Numbered from the stretch's first letter, positions 1-7,138 are shown. The stretch is DNA of 13,118 bases from Clostridium sp. UBA6758 (GCA_002453475.1 DKGY01000116.1:41594-54711); one strand, 5' to 3'. The notes: a model not told the origin generated them from the sequence alone. A program made the numbers and translations.

Positions 1-36
1 GCTGGTAGTCATCGGATAAATGGTATACTTGTTTAA
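1..36 (+). CDS. Possible C-terminal tail of a convergent gene
   Basis: Plus-strand frame 1 is open from the window edge to a TAA at 34-36 and reads AGSHRINGILV. The GSHR-x-NGIL pattern resembles the GTHRPDGILI-type motif of the alkaline phosphatase/nucleotide pyrophosphatase superfamily, but there it is normally followed by more protein (a 'GPGI' stretch), which this frame lacks. Eleven codons are too few to exclude chance, and one codon (CGG) is rare in such AT-rich genomes. If real, the gene converges on yhbY and may be truncated. Confidence 0.18.
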   Translation, partial: AGSHRINGILV

Positions 37-61
37 AAGTTACATATATTTAAAGGTTTCT

Positions 62-84
62 AAAACTCTATTAAATGTAGTTTT
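62..84. terminator. Weak AT-only hairpin at the end of yhbY
   Basis: AAAACT (62-67) and AGTTTT (79-84) form a 6-bp inverted repeat that overlaps the yhbY stop codon and is followed on the plus strand by a T-rich run. With almost no G-C pairs it would be a poor terminator; it is noted because the facing frames at 1-36 (+) and yhbY (-) would need something between them. Confidence 0.2.
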
Positions 85-376
85 ATTTAGGGAGTTCTAC
101 TTTAGGATTTTTCTTAGATTTACGATATATGACTAACTTACTTCCTATAGCTTGAATTCCTTCGCAACCTAATTCTTCACATAGAATCTCTGAAGCTTCT
201 CTTGCTGTAATTCCACTGTTATTTAAAGTTTTTATCTTAATCAATTCTCTTGATTCTAGAGCTTGATCTATCTGCTTAATAAAATTTTCTTCTATACCAC
301 CTTTTCCAACTTGGAATATAGGTTCTAATTGATTTCCAAGAGATCTAAGATAGCTTCTTTGTTTTGTTGTTATCAT
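83..376 (-). CDS. yhbY: YhbY-family CRM-domain RNA-binding protein
   Basis: This 97-residue protein is one CRM (YhbY-like) domain, an RNA-binding fold associated with pre-50S ribosomal particles in bacteria. The diagnostic loop is visible as VGKGGI at residues 23-28 (the GxxG-type RNA-contact loop), after the typical opening TTKQRSYLRSLGNQLEPIFQ. The rest (LESRELIKIK, then an REASEILCEEL helix and a GSKLVIYRKS strand) also fits the family, and the length is normal for a single-domain member. It starts 21 bp after the obg stop, with AGGGGG about 11 nt upstream of the ATG, a slightly long spacing. Translational coupling with Obg, itself a 50S assembly GTPase, fits a joint ribosome-assembly role; the exact target is inferred from the family. 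Confidence 0.93.
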   Translation of the reverse strand: MITTKQRSYLRSLGNQLEPIFQVGKGGIEENFIKQIDQALESRELIKIKTLNNSGITAREASEILCEELGCEGIQAIGSKLVIYRKSKKNPKVELPK

Positions 377-397
377 GTTATTTATTTCCCCCTAATT

Positions 398-1675
398 TTA
401 TAATAAGAACTCAAATTCAAAGTCATTTAATCTTACTAGGTCACCGTCTTGTATTCCCATATCCTTTAATTCATCGATAATTCCTTTATTTCTTAAAACC
501 TTATGGAAGTATCTTAATGAATCTGGCTCATTTACATTTACACTAGTTAATAATCTATCAACAAAGGATCCTGTAATCTCAAATATACCTTCTTCAACTT
601 CATTTATTTCGTAAGTAAATCTCTTCTCTTCTGGAATAAATTTATCTTCTTCTAAAATTTCTAATTCCTTAACTGGAATTGTACTAAGCATTTCTGCTGC
701 TGCTTTCATAAGATCATCTACACCTTCATTGGTAGCTGCAGATATCTTATATATCTTATCATAGCCCAAAGCTTTTAATTCTTTTTTAAAGTTTTCATAA
801 ACTTCTTCATCGTAGAGCATATCAGATTTATTTGCTGCAATTATCTGTGGTCTATCCCATAGCTTTATGCTATATTTTTTAAGCTCTTCATTAATTCTTT
901 TAAAGTCTTCTATAGGATTTCTTCCTTCAACTCCTGAAATGTCAACTACATGAATAAGCATTCTAGTTCTTTCGATATGTCTTAAGAACTCTAAGCCTAA
1001 TCCCACTCCCTCTGCTGCTCCTTCTATAATACCTGGAATATCAGCAATAACAAAAGGTTCTATACCTTTCACTGCTACTACTCCAAGGTTTGGTTTTATA
1101 GTAGTAAAGTGATAGTTAGCTATCTTTGGTCTAGCCTTAGATACCATGGATAAAAGTGTTGATTTTCCTACGTTAGGGAATCCTAGAAGTCCTACATCTG
1201 CTAAAAGTTTAAGTTCTAGCTTAATCCATCTTTCTTCTCCTGGCATTCCTGGTTCTGCAAAGTTTGGTGCCTGTCTTGTAGGTGTACAAAACTTTGCATT
1301 TCCTTTTCCGCCTTTTCCACCTTTACATACTACAAATTTATCTCCATCATGAGCTAAATCACACATAACTTTGTCTGTTTCAAAATCTTTAACTATAGTT
1401 CCCATTGGAACTCTGATAATAATATCTTCTCCACCTCTTCCGTAGCATTTAGAGCCTTCACCCTTACCTCCATTAGGAGCTACGAATTTACGGTGATAAG
1501 AAAAATCTAATAGGGTAGTCATATTACTATCTACTACTAATATGACACTTCCACCATCTCCACCATCTCCACCATCTGGTCCACCTAGTGGAGCAAACTT
1601 TTCTCTTCTAAAATGAATGGAACCATTACCACCATCTCCGGACTGTACAAAAATCTTGGCTGTATCTATAAACAT
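398..1675 (-). CDS. obg: Obg GTPase, 50S ribosome assembly
   Basis: The full-length 425-residue Obg/CgtA protein has the glycine-rich Obg fold at 1-158 (including [13 protein letters not shown] at 31-43), a G domain at about 159-330 and a C-terminal OCT domain from about 348. GTPase motifs are intact: G1 GFPNVGKST (165-173), switch I with HFTT (189-192), G3 DIPGIIEGA (212-220), G4 NKSD (282-285) and G5 SAATNEG (312-318). Obg binds late 50S particles and links GTP/ppGpp level to growth; in Bacillus it also affects sporulation and the stress response. The ATG has GGAAGG upstream. A terminator after rpmA separates it from the L21 operon, so it probably has its own promoter in the 203-bp gap. The OCT domain is the usual position for variation and looks complete. 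Confidence 0.97.
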   Translation of the reverse strand: MFIDTAKIFVQSGDGGNGSIHFRREKFAPLGGPDGGDGGDGGSVILVVDSNMTTLLDFSYHRKFVAPNGGKGEGSKCYGRGGEDIIIRVPMGTIVKDFETDKVMCDLAHDGDKFVVCKGGKGGKGNAKFCTPTRQAPNFAEPGMPGEERWIKLELKLLADVGLLGFPNVGKSTLLSMVSKARPKIANYHFTTIKPNLGVVAVKGIEPFVIADIPGIIEGAAEGVGLGLEFLRHIERTRMLIHVVDISGVEGRNPIEDFKRINEELKKYSIKLWDRPQIIAANKSDMLYDEEVYENFKKELKALGYDKIYKISAATNEGVDDLMKAAAEMLSTIPVKELEILEEDKFIPEEKRFTYEINEVEEGIFEITGSFVDRLLTSVNVNEPDSLRYFHKVLRNKGIIDELKDMGIQDGDLVRLNDFEFEFLL

Positions 1676-1740
1676 TATTATTTCACCTTCCTAACAAAAT
1701 ATCCTTTGATATTTTATGAATTAAATATAAGGGTCTTAGT

Positions 1741-1764
1741 ATTATTATTTACAAAAATAATAAT
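1741..1764. repeat. 10-bp perfect AT-only inverted repeat before obg
   Basis: ATTATTATTT (1741-1750) and AAATAATAAT (1755-1764) are perfect reverse complements around a 4-nt loop, about 65 bp upstream of the obg start. With only A-T pairs the RNA hairpin would be weak, so it may be a protein-binding or easily melted DNA element, or simple AT richness. No well-spaced sigma-A promoter could be placed with confidence around it. Confidence 0.35.
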
Positions 1765-1848
1765 TTTACCTATGTTTTTTTTAAACTAATTAACACCTAG
1801 GGATGTTTTTTTATAACATAGAATTAATAAATAATTGTCCTATGTCAT

Positions 1849-1872
1849 AAAAAAGCACCCTTGCGGGTGCTT
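1849..1872 (-). terminator. Rho-independent terminator after rpmA
   Basis: On the minus strand AAGCACCC, loop GCAA and GGGTGCTT form an 8-bp GC-rich stem with a GNRA tetraloop, followed by a run of T (six A on the plus strand, 1849-1854). It starts 6 bp after the rpmA stop and closes the rplU-prp-rpmA transcript. Confidence 0.95.
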
Positions 1873-1878
1873 AATTAA

Positions 1879-2181
1879 CTATTCAGCTATTGCAACTTCT
1901 ACATCGATTGGATAAACACTAGCTTTTTTCTTGTCTTTACCCATTCTTTCAAATCTTACAACTCCATCAACCTTAGCGAAAAGAGTGTCATCTCCACCGA
2001 TACCAACGTTTGTACCTGGGTGAATTTTTGTTCCTCTTTGTCTTACAAGGATGTTTCCTGCAAGTACAAATTGTCCGTCTGCACGTTTAACCCCTAATCT
2101 CTTAGATTCACTATCTCTACCGTTCTTAGAGCTACCTACTCCTTTTTTATGAGCACATAACTGAAGGTTTATTAGTAACAT
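1879..2181 (-). CDS. rpmA: 50S ribosomal protein L27 with cleavable pre-sequence
   Basis: This 100-residue L27 carries the Firmicute-type N-terminal extension. Its family signature is clear: [23 protein letters not shown] at the mature N-terminus and [17 protein letters not shown] in the core. L27 lies near the peptidyl transferase centre of the 50S subunit, and the mature N-terminus reaches the P site. In Staphylococcus aureus the extension (MLKLNLQFF|A) is removed by the cysteine protease Prp, encoded by the gene before it. Here the extension is [10 protein letters not shown], so the residue before the expected cut is Cys9 (TGT), where Phe is usual in relatives. The start lies 1 bp after the prp stop, with GAGGAGGTG as ribosome binding site inside the end of prp, so translation is probably coupled. 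Confidence 0.97.
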   Translation of the reverse strand: MLLINLQLCAHKKGVGSSKNGRDSESKRLGVKRADGQFVLAGNILVRQRGTKIHPGTNVGIGGDDTLFAKVDGVVRFERMGKDKKKASVYPIDVEVAIAE

Positions 2182-2182
2182 A

Positions 2183-2530
2183 TCACTGCACCTCCTCTAC
2201 TACAACTTTGATATATTTTCCATAACTAATTTCTAAATTCTTTAATCCCAATAACATCGTTTCTAGCAGGACTTGTGTACTTTCTATTTCCACTTGAGAT
2301 AACTTAGATACATCTAAAGCTATATTTCCTTCTTCCGCGATATATGTAGGTTTTAACTTTAGCACCTCTAACACTCCTAAGATTGTTACCTGTGCTAAAT
2401 TACTTACAGAACCACAAACAACATCATCATAAACTGTTGTATTTTGCTTAACGTCAAAATACTCAGCATGCCCATCTACATGAAATGATACTAACATGCT
2501 TTTTTTTCTTTTGAAGTTTACCTTAATCAT
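2183..2530 (-). CDS. prp: Prp, cysteine protease that processes L27
   Basis: This 115-residue protein of the Prp/YsxB family (DUF464) sits between rplU and rpmA, its standard position. The family's catalytic His is His21 in DGHAEYF and the catalytic Cys is Cys39 in DDVVCGSVS. Prp removes the N-terminal extension of L27. Odd point: from recalled S. aureus and B. subtilis sequences the His-to-Cys distance is 12 residues (H22/C34), but here it is 18, so the segment [10 protein letters not shown] holds about six extra residues, and the usual CAAVS or CAGVT is CGSVS. The ATG follows the rplU stop by 2 bp and has no strong ribosome binding site, suggesting coupling to rplU translation. Identity is secure; activity on the altered L27 site is inferred. 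Confidence 0.93.
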   Translation of the reverse strand: MIKVNFKRKKSMLVSFHVDGHAEYFDVKQNTTVYDDVVCGSVSNLAQVTILGVLEVLKLKPTYIAEEGNIALDVSKLSQVEIESTQVLLETMLLGLKNLEISYGKYIKVVVEEVQ

Positions 2531-2532
2531 AA

Positions 2533-2844
2533 TTAAGCTTCAATCTTCTCTACTACAACTTTAGTAAATGGTTGTCTATGACCTTGTTTCTTTCTGTAGT
2601 CTTTCTTTGGCTTATATTTGAAAACTATAACTTTTTTAGCTTTTCCTTGTGCTACAACTTTAGCAACAACTTTAGCTCCTTCAACTACAGGCTTTCCAAC
2701 TACTAAACCGTCTTCTTTTCCAACTGCTAAAACCTTATCGAATTCTATAGTTGAATCAACTTCAGCTTCAAGTTTTTCAACGAATAAAACGTCTCCCTCT
2801 TGAACTCTGTATTGCTTTCCTCCAGTAAGTAAAACTGCGTACAT
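2533..2844 (-). CDS. rplU: 50S ribosomal protein L21
   Basis: This 103-residue L21 starts [18 protein letters not shown] and has the typical C-terminal [27 protein letters not shown] segment, which binds 23S rRNA in the 50S subunit. The frame can be extended to a GTG at 2851-2853, but GAGGAGGTG overlaps that codon and lies correctly spaced before the ATG at 2842-2844, so the ATG is chosen. It is first in the rplU-prp-rpmA operon and is preceded by a conserved L21 leader RNA. A near-consensus sigma-A promoter lies about 115-140 bp upstream. Confidence 0.97.
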   Translation of the reverse strand: MYAVLLTGGKQYRVQEGDVLFVEKLEAEVDSTIEFDKVLAVGKEDGLVVGKPVVEGAKVVAKVVAQGKAKKVIVFKYKPKKDYRKKQGHRQPFTKVVVEKIEA

Positions 2845-2850
2845 TAAATA

Positions 2851-2947
2851 CACCTCCTCAATCCAGTCTCGCCATCTCAGGTATAACTTATAAATTCTTT
2901 AGAAAATTTTATAAGTTAGTTTAAAAAACCTTATGTGTGCGGTCTAC
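2851..2947 (-). ncRNA. L21 leader RNA (ribosomal protein leader)
   Basis: The roughly 100-nt 5' leader of rplU matches what is known of the Firmicute L21 leader (Rfam L21_leader). Its 3' part reads CCTGAGATGGCGAGACTG, then GAGGAGGTG, close to the conserved block in Bacillus. An upstream hairpin has 10-bp perfect arms AACTTATAAA and TTTATAAGTT (plus positions 2908-2917 and 2885-2894) and a 13-nt loop region. Such leaders are thought to bind a ribosomal protein product for feedback control; the ligand here is not shown by the sequence. The 5' limit is set from the predicted transcription start near 2948. Confidence 0.85.
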
Positions 2948-2954
2948 AAATGAC

Positions 2955-2983
2955 ATTTTAACACATACGCTAATGATTGTAAA
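2955..2983 (-). promoter_or_regulatory. Sigma-A promoter of the rplU-prp-rpmA operon
   Basis: On the minus strand TTTACA (plus 2978-2983), a 17-bp spacer and TAAAAT (2955-2960) give 5/6 matches to each sigma-A hexamer at ideal spacing. A start near 2948 places the whole L21 leader in the transcript. A 7-bp inverted repeat, TATGTGT (2932-2938) and ACACATA (2961-2967), brackets the -10 box and start point. Confidence 0.8.
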
Positions 2984-3015
2984 GCAACTTATGGTATTTT
3001 TTATCCTTAAAATTA

Positions 3016-4473
3016 TTAGTTACATCTAGTTTTCGCTGAAAATACTTTTAATTCTTTCATAGCCTGAATTTGACTATGAAAAATTAAAGATTCAACCTTA
3101 AAATTATCTAAATTTTCCTGAAATCTAATAAAGATATCGCAGTCTAGAGCATCTAACTTCTCTACAAAGCTTACTATGTCACTGTTTATTTCATTTTCAT
3201 AGTTTTTATCTAGTTCTATATAGATATTTTTAATTCCCTGTTCTGATTTTATTTTTTTCACTTTTCCTTTTAAAATACTTAATATATATTCTAAAGAAAT
3301 TTTTTCTCCAGTGCCTTTACAGTGAACACAATGATTAAATACATAATCACATATGGATTTACCATATTTTTTTCTAGTTATCTGGACTAAATTTAATTCT
3401 GTGAAAGGATATATTTTAGTATTATTTTTATCATCCTTAAACTCTTCTTGTAGAACATTTAAAACTTCAGCTTTATCTTTGTTAGATTTCATATCTACAA
3501 AATCCACTACTATTATCCCACCTAGGTTTCTCAGTCTTATCTGTTTTACAACTTCCTTAGCAGCTTCCATATTAGTTACTACAATATTATTTTCCTTTAA
3601 GGATGGCTTTATGTTTTTGGCTGTATTTACATCCACCACATTCATGGCCTCAGTACGTTCTAACACAATGTTACCACCACTACATAAGTTAATTTTATTA
3701 TGTCTTAAAGCTAAAATTTCTTTTTCTATGCCATAATTATCAAATATGGATAAAGTTCCTTCATAAAAGCTGAGATGAATATTTTCTAAGTGCTTTTCTT
3801 TGATTAACTTCTCATAGTAAAGGTAATCTTCATAGTTATCAACTACTATCTCAGCTCCACCTTCAGTATAATTTCTTAAAACCCTACTTAGGATCCCATT
3901 ATCTTTATAAAGAGGTCCAACTTTAGATGAGTAAGTAAACTTATTACATATTTCTTCGTATCTATGTATTAACTCACTTATTTCTTCCTTTAAAATGTTT
4001 ATATCAATATTTTCTGCTTTAGTTCTAATTATTATTCCAACATCCTCAGGTTTTGATATACCTTCTTCTATTAATTCCTTAAAGTTAGGTGTTTTAATCT
4101 TCTTTGAAATTTCTATATGGCTATGTTCTTTAGTGAGTACTGCATAAGCTCCTGGTAAGGAAAGGTTTCTAGTTACCTTGGGGCCTTTTTTATCTATTTC
4201 TTCCTTTACTATCTCTACCATAACCTCATCACCTTTTTTAAGGGTTGCTATATGTTGATTTTTTTCTAAGGAAAGATAACCATTTTTTTCATAACCTATA
4301 TCTATGAAAGCACCATGAATAGAGGGTACTATATTTTTAATTACTCCTCTATAAATGTCCCCTACCTTAGGTCCTTCTGTCTCTTCTTCTATAAAGCATT
4401 CTTTAAGAATATCACCATATTTCACTGCAATCTTTAATAATGTATTTTGTCTTTCAATGAATATTTTTTTCAT
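3016..4473 (-). CDS. rng: Ribonuclease E/G family endoribonuclease
   Basis: This 485-residue protein has the size of E. coli RNase G and covers only the catalytic half of RNase E. An S1-like RNA-binding domain lies at about 36-105 (GDIYRGVIKNIVPSIHGAFIDIG). The metal-binding aspartates of the DNase I-like subdomain are Asp281 in VVDVNTAK and Asp324 in IVVDFVDM. The Zn-link is Cys382 and Cys385 in HCVHCKGTG, where the usual CPxC proline is absent. The family cuts single-stranded AU-rich RNA from 5'-monophosphate ends in rRNA maturation and mRNA decay. The ATG is 11 bp after the DUF2344 stop, and AGGAG overlaps that stop codon, so the three genes of this block are probably co-transcribed. The next gene downstream is rplU with its own promoter. 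Confidence 0.92.
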   Translation of the reverse strand: MKKIFIERQNTLLKIAVKYGDILKECFIEEETEGPKVGDIYRGVIKNIVPSIHGAFIDIGYEKNGYLSLEKNQHIATLKKGDEVMVEIVKEEIDKKGPKVTRNLSLPGAYAVLTKEHSHIEISKKIKTPNFKELIEEGISKPEDVGIIIRTKAENIDINILKEEISELIHRYEEICNKFTYSSKVGPLYKDNGILSRVLRNYTEGGAEIVVDNYEDYLYYEKLIKEKHLENIHLSFYEGTLSIFDNYGIEKEILALRHNKINLCSGGNIVLERTEAMNVVDVNTAKNIKPSLKENNIVVTNMEAAKEVVKQIRLRNLGGIIVVDFVDMKSNKDKAEVLNVLQEEFKDDKNNTKIYPFTELNLVQITRKKYGKSICDYVFNHCVHCKGTGEKISLEYILSILKGKVKKIKSEQGIKNIYIELDKNYENEINSDIVSFVEKLDALDCDIFIRFQENLDNFKVESLIFHSQIQAMKELKVFSAKTRCN

Positions 4474-4484
4474 TAAATCAACTC

Positions 4485-5189
4485 CTAGTACTGTGCAAAA
4501 TACTCTTGAAGTGTAAGTAGTTCTTTTCCTCTAAAAGCATACATTTCTACTCTTTTTATATCAACAAATGCATCTTCCTTTATTCCATTTACATGTGCTT
4601 TTATGAACTCACTAAGTAAACTTGCTGATAGATTTTCTCTGCTTCCACAACTAAGAAGTCCTTCTATAGTTAATATCTCATCATCTATGGAGTACTTTAT
4701 CTCTTTAACTAAAGGCTTAATATCTGTTTCCTTTTCTCCTGATTTAGATTTCTTTAAAATTGTCCATTGACTTAACTTCATTAAAGAATCCATATCTAGG
4801 GCAGACTCATCCTTCAGTTTAAACTTTATTATATATTTAGCTGCATCTATGGTAGCCATGGCTTGTTGATTTTTCTGTCCTTCTTTTCTCGCCACGGTGG
4901 TAACAGATAAAAATTTAACTCCACCTACTGTATTTTCATTTAAAGCCTTTAGAATTTCCTTTTCATCTACCTCTTCAATAAATACTGCATCTAAGTATTC
5001 TCCTGTAGAATATACTCCTACTGATAGAGGTTGTGCTATAGATATGCTCATATGAGGATTAAACCCCTTAGAATACTCTATAGGCAACTTTGCTCTTCTT
5101 ATAACTCTTTGTATAGTTCTCATTAAGTCTAAATGAGATAAAAATTTTATTTCACTTTCCTTAGTGTATTTTATTAAATAACGCACCAT
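4485..5189 (-). CDS. DUF2344 / TIGR03936 protein, radical SAM partner
   Basis: This 234-residue protein begins MVRYLIKYTKESEIKFLSHLDLMRTIQRV and continues with YSKGFNPHMSISIAQPLSVGVYSTGEYLD, the recognisable core of the DUF2344/TIGR03936 family. The family occurs beside, or fused to, the TIGR03960 radical SAM protein found here just upstream; its biochemical function is not known to me. The frame is open to a start at 5228, but GGGAG lies 8 nt before the ATG at 5187-5189, and family members begin near this Met, so the shorter start is preferred. It overlaps the end of the radical SAM gene by 29 bp, which suggests tight translational coupling. The role is open; its place before rng and ribosomal genes hints at RNA or ribosome work, which is only inference. 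Confidence 0.85.
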   Translation of the reverse strand: MVRYLIKYTKESEIKFLSHLDLMRTIQRVIRRAKLPIEYSKGFNPHMSISIAQPLSVGVYSTGEYLDAVFIEEVDEKEILKALNENTVGGVKFLSVTTVARKEGQKNQQAMATIDAAKYIIKFKLKDESALDMDSLMKLSQWTILKKSKSGEKETDIKPLVKEIKYSIDDEILTIEGLLSCGSRENLSASLLSEFIKAHVNGIKEDAFVDIKRVEMYAFRGKELLTLQEYFAQY

Positions 5190-7020
5190 CAAAGCACTCC
5201 CTTTCCTTAAAGCTAGTATTGATTCCACATCCTGTACATCTCTCTCTACAGTCCGGTGTTAAAACCATTTCCTTTGCTTTTTCATTTTCACTTATTAGGT
5301 ACTTTTTACTTACTCCTATATCAATGAAGTCCCATGGTAAGATTTCATCATAGCTTCTTTCTCTATAAGCATAAAATTCTCCATCTACTCCACACTCTTC
5401 AAAGGCTTCTTGCCATAATTCAAAGTTGAAGTATTCATTCCAACCATCAAATCTAGCTCCCTTTTCAAAGGCCTTTACTAGAACGTCACAAAGTTTTCTA
5501 TCTCCTCTTGCAAATACTGCTTCTAGAAAACTTAATGCTGATTCATGCCAATTGTAGTTAATAGCTTTACTTTTTATAGCATCTCTAAGACTTGAAATTT
5601 TTTCTCTCACTTCAGGCACTTGATTCATTGGCGCCCATTGGAAAGGTGTAAATGGCTTAGGTACTAATATAGAAGTACTTACCGTAACTCTTAAACCTCT
5701 TTTTCTTACATCTCTAGGTACATGGAAGTATTCTTCTACTACTTTTTCTGCTAAGTGTGCAATTCCCTCTACATCTTCCACCGTTTCATAAGGTAGTCCT
5801 ATGACAAAGTATAGCTTTATAGTTGACCAACCTGATTCAAAGGCATTTCTAGCAGACCTTAGTAGGTCTTCTTCTGTTACACCCTTGTTTATTACATCTC
5901 TCATTCTTTGAGTTCCGGCCTCTGGCGCAAAGGTTAACCCGGTCTTTCTTACCTTTTGTATTTCCTTTATTAAATCTACAGAGAAGGCATCTATTCTAAT
6001 AGACGGTATAGATACTCCTATTTTATCTTTCCCGTATTTTTCAATTAAAGAGAAAATTAGGTTTTGAATATTAGAGTAGTCACAAATACTTAAAGAACTT
6101 AGAGAAATCTCCTCATAACCTGTGTTTTTTACAAGAACATCGATTTCTTCCATAAGCTTTTCTGTAGTTTTTTCTCTAACAGGTCTATATATCATCCCCG
6201 CTTGACAGAATCTACATCCTCTTGTACATCCTCTAAAGGTTTCTATAACTATCCTATCATGGATAATTTCTGTATAAGGAACTATAAATTTTTCTGGAGA
6301 ATTGTTAGCATTAAAATCTGCAACTATTCTCTTTTTAACTGTTTTAGGTACATCCTCATACTTTGGAGTCATTTCCTTAATAGTACCATCCTCATTATAA
6401 GTTATATCATAAAGGGATGGTACATATACTCCTTGAATCTTTGATATTGCTCTTAGGTATTCAGCTTTAGGTTTCCCCTTCATTTCCTTATATATATCTA
6501 AAACGTCGTGGGTAACTTCTTCTCCTTCTCCTAATATGAATACATCAGCTATATCATATAAGGGCTCAGGGTTGTAAGCACAAGGACCTCCCATCATGAT
6601 AATAGGATATTCTTCACCTCTTTTTGAAGCTCTAACTGGTATATTGCACATATCTAACATATTTAAAATATTTGTATAGCTCATTTCATATTGAAGAGTG
6701 AATCCTAAAATATCAAATTCACTAAGAGAATCCTTAGTTTCAAGGGTTCCTAATGGAATGGTATTTTCTCTTAGTAGTTTTTCCATATCTGGCCAAGGTG
6801 CAAAGCATCTTTCACAGAAGGTATCCTCTCTCTCATTCATAAGATGATATAGTATTTTGGTTCCTAAGTGGGACATTGCCACTTCATAAACATCTGGGAA
6901 ACAAAAGGCATATCTTATATCTACACTGTTTTTATCTTTATTGTATGAGTTTAATTCTCCACCTATATATCTAGCCGGTTTCTCAACTCTGTACAAAATA
7001 TCATCGGAAATTTTATTCAT
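5161..7020 (-). CDS. B12-binding-type radical SAM protein, TIGR03960 family
   Basis: This 619-residue protein has an N-terminal cobalamin-binding-like region at about 30-185 (IMMGGPCAYNPEPLYDIADVFILGEGEE at 141-168) followed by a radical SAM barrel. The 4Fe-4S motif is Cys265, Cys269 and Cys272 in RGCTRGCRFCQAG; EISLSSLSICDY and TFAPEAGTQRMR are further barrel motifs. A C-terminal cluster, Cys591, Cys595, Cys598 and Cys609 in TPDCRERCTGCG and ERECF, may hold another metal site. It looks full length for the family. AAGGAGG lies 7 nt before the ATG. Substrate and reaction are unknown to me; the constant pairing with DUF2344 suggests that protein is its partner or carries part of its function. 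The 227-bp region upstream holds unusual repeats and promoter-like boxes. Confidence 0.9.
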   Translation of the reverse strand: MNKISDDILYRVEKPARYIGGELNSYNKDKNSVDIRYAFCFPDVYEVAMSHLGTKILYHLMNEREDTFCERCFAPWPDMEKLLRENTIPLGTLETKDSLSEFDILGFTLQYEMSYTNILNMLDMCNIPVRASKRGEEYPIIMMGGPCAYNPEPLYDIADVFILGEGEEVTHDVLDIYKEMKGKPKAEYLRAISKIQGVYVPSLYDITYNEDGTIKEMTPKYEDVPKTVKKRIVADFNANNSPEKFIVPYTEIIHDRIVIETFRGCTRGCRFCQAGMIYRPVREKTTEKLMEEIDVLVKNTGYEEISLSSLSICDYSNIQNLIFSLIEKYGKDKIGVSIPSIRIDAFSVDLIKEIQKVRKTGLTFAPEAGTQRMRDVINKGVTEEDLLRSARNAFESGWSTIKLYFVIGLPYETVEDVEGIAHLAEKVVEEYFHVPRDVRKRGLRVTVSTSILVPKPFTPFQWAPMNQVPEVREKISSLRDAIKSKAINYNWHESALSFLEAVFARGDRKLCDVLVKAFEKGARFDGWNEYFNFELWQEAFEECGVDGEFYAYRERSYDEILPWDFIDIGVSKKYLISENEKAKEMVLTPDCRERCTGCGINTSFKERECFDGALFNKIH

Positions 7021-7044
7021 TGAGTATCCTCCTTAAGTTAATTA

Positions 7045-7083
7045 ACTTAGCTTCAACAGAGGTAAACTCTACTAAAGCTAAGT
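7045..7083 (-). repeat. Hairpin repeat copy B (17-bp stem, TTTAC loop)
   Basis: Plus-strand arms 7045-7061 and 7067-7083 pair over all 17 positions as minus-strand RNA if a few G-U pairs are allowed, around the loop TTTAC (GTAAA on plus, 7062-7066). It ends a few bases before AAGTTAATTAACTT and the AAGGAGG ribosome binding site of the radical SAM gene. It matches copy A in loop, stem core and the flank TAAAATGAAACTTAGC, with a loop-to-loop offset of 124 bp. Confidence 0.85.
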
Positions 7084-7086
7084 TTC

Positions 7087-7114
7087 ATTTTATCTGATAT
7101 CTAGTCACTGTAAC
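7087..7114 (-). promoter_or_regulatory. Promoter-like boxes just before hairpin copy B
   Basis: On the minus strand GTTACA (plus 7109-7114), a 16-bp spacer and TAAAAT (7087-7092) could form a sigma-A promoter with a weak -35. A start about 7 nt after the -10 box would place hairpin B at the extreme 5' end of the radical SAM mRNA. Support is moderate, because the -10 box belongs to the repeated flank. Confidence 0.4.
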
Positions 7115-7115
7115 A

Positions 7116-7138
7116 CCACAATTATACTACCATTGTGG
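7116..7138 (-). promoter_or_regulatory. Palindrome enclosing a TATAAT box (operator-like)
   Basis: CCACAAT (7116-7122) and ATTGTGG (7132-7138) are perfect 7-bp arms around 9 nt. On the minus strand the sequence reads CCACAATGGTAGTATAATTGTGG, so a consensus -10 TATAAT (plus 7121-7126) overlaps one arm. No good -35 hexamer lies 16-18 bp upstream. An operator over an activator-dependent promoter would look like this, but no regulator can be named. Confidence 0.4.

Noticed and set aside
1146..1352. Open frame of 68 codons on the plus strand inside obg
   Set aside because: It is antisense to the conserved Obg core, has proline/phenylalanine-rich shadow composition and shows no protein family features.
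1553..1579. Three tandem 9-bp units (CCACCATCT) in obg
   Set aside because: They encode the conserved Gly-Gly-Asp repeats of the Obg fold, so this is ordinary coding sequence, not a regulatory repeat.
1816..1845. ACATAG/CTATGT hairpin downstream of the rpmA terminator
   Set aside because: Short 6-bp A/T-rich arms and no T-run on the minus strand; too weak for a second terminator.
3353..3736. Open frame of 127 codons on the plus strand inside rng
   Set aside because: The opposite strand codes for the catalytic aspartate region of the RNase; the hydrophobic, Ser/Thr-rich translation is typical of an antisense shadow.
6202..6444. Open frame of 80 codons on the plus strand inside the radical SAM gene
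   Set aside because: It is antisense to the radical SAM Cys motif region, has no ribosome binding site and no recognisable domain.
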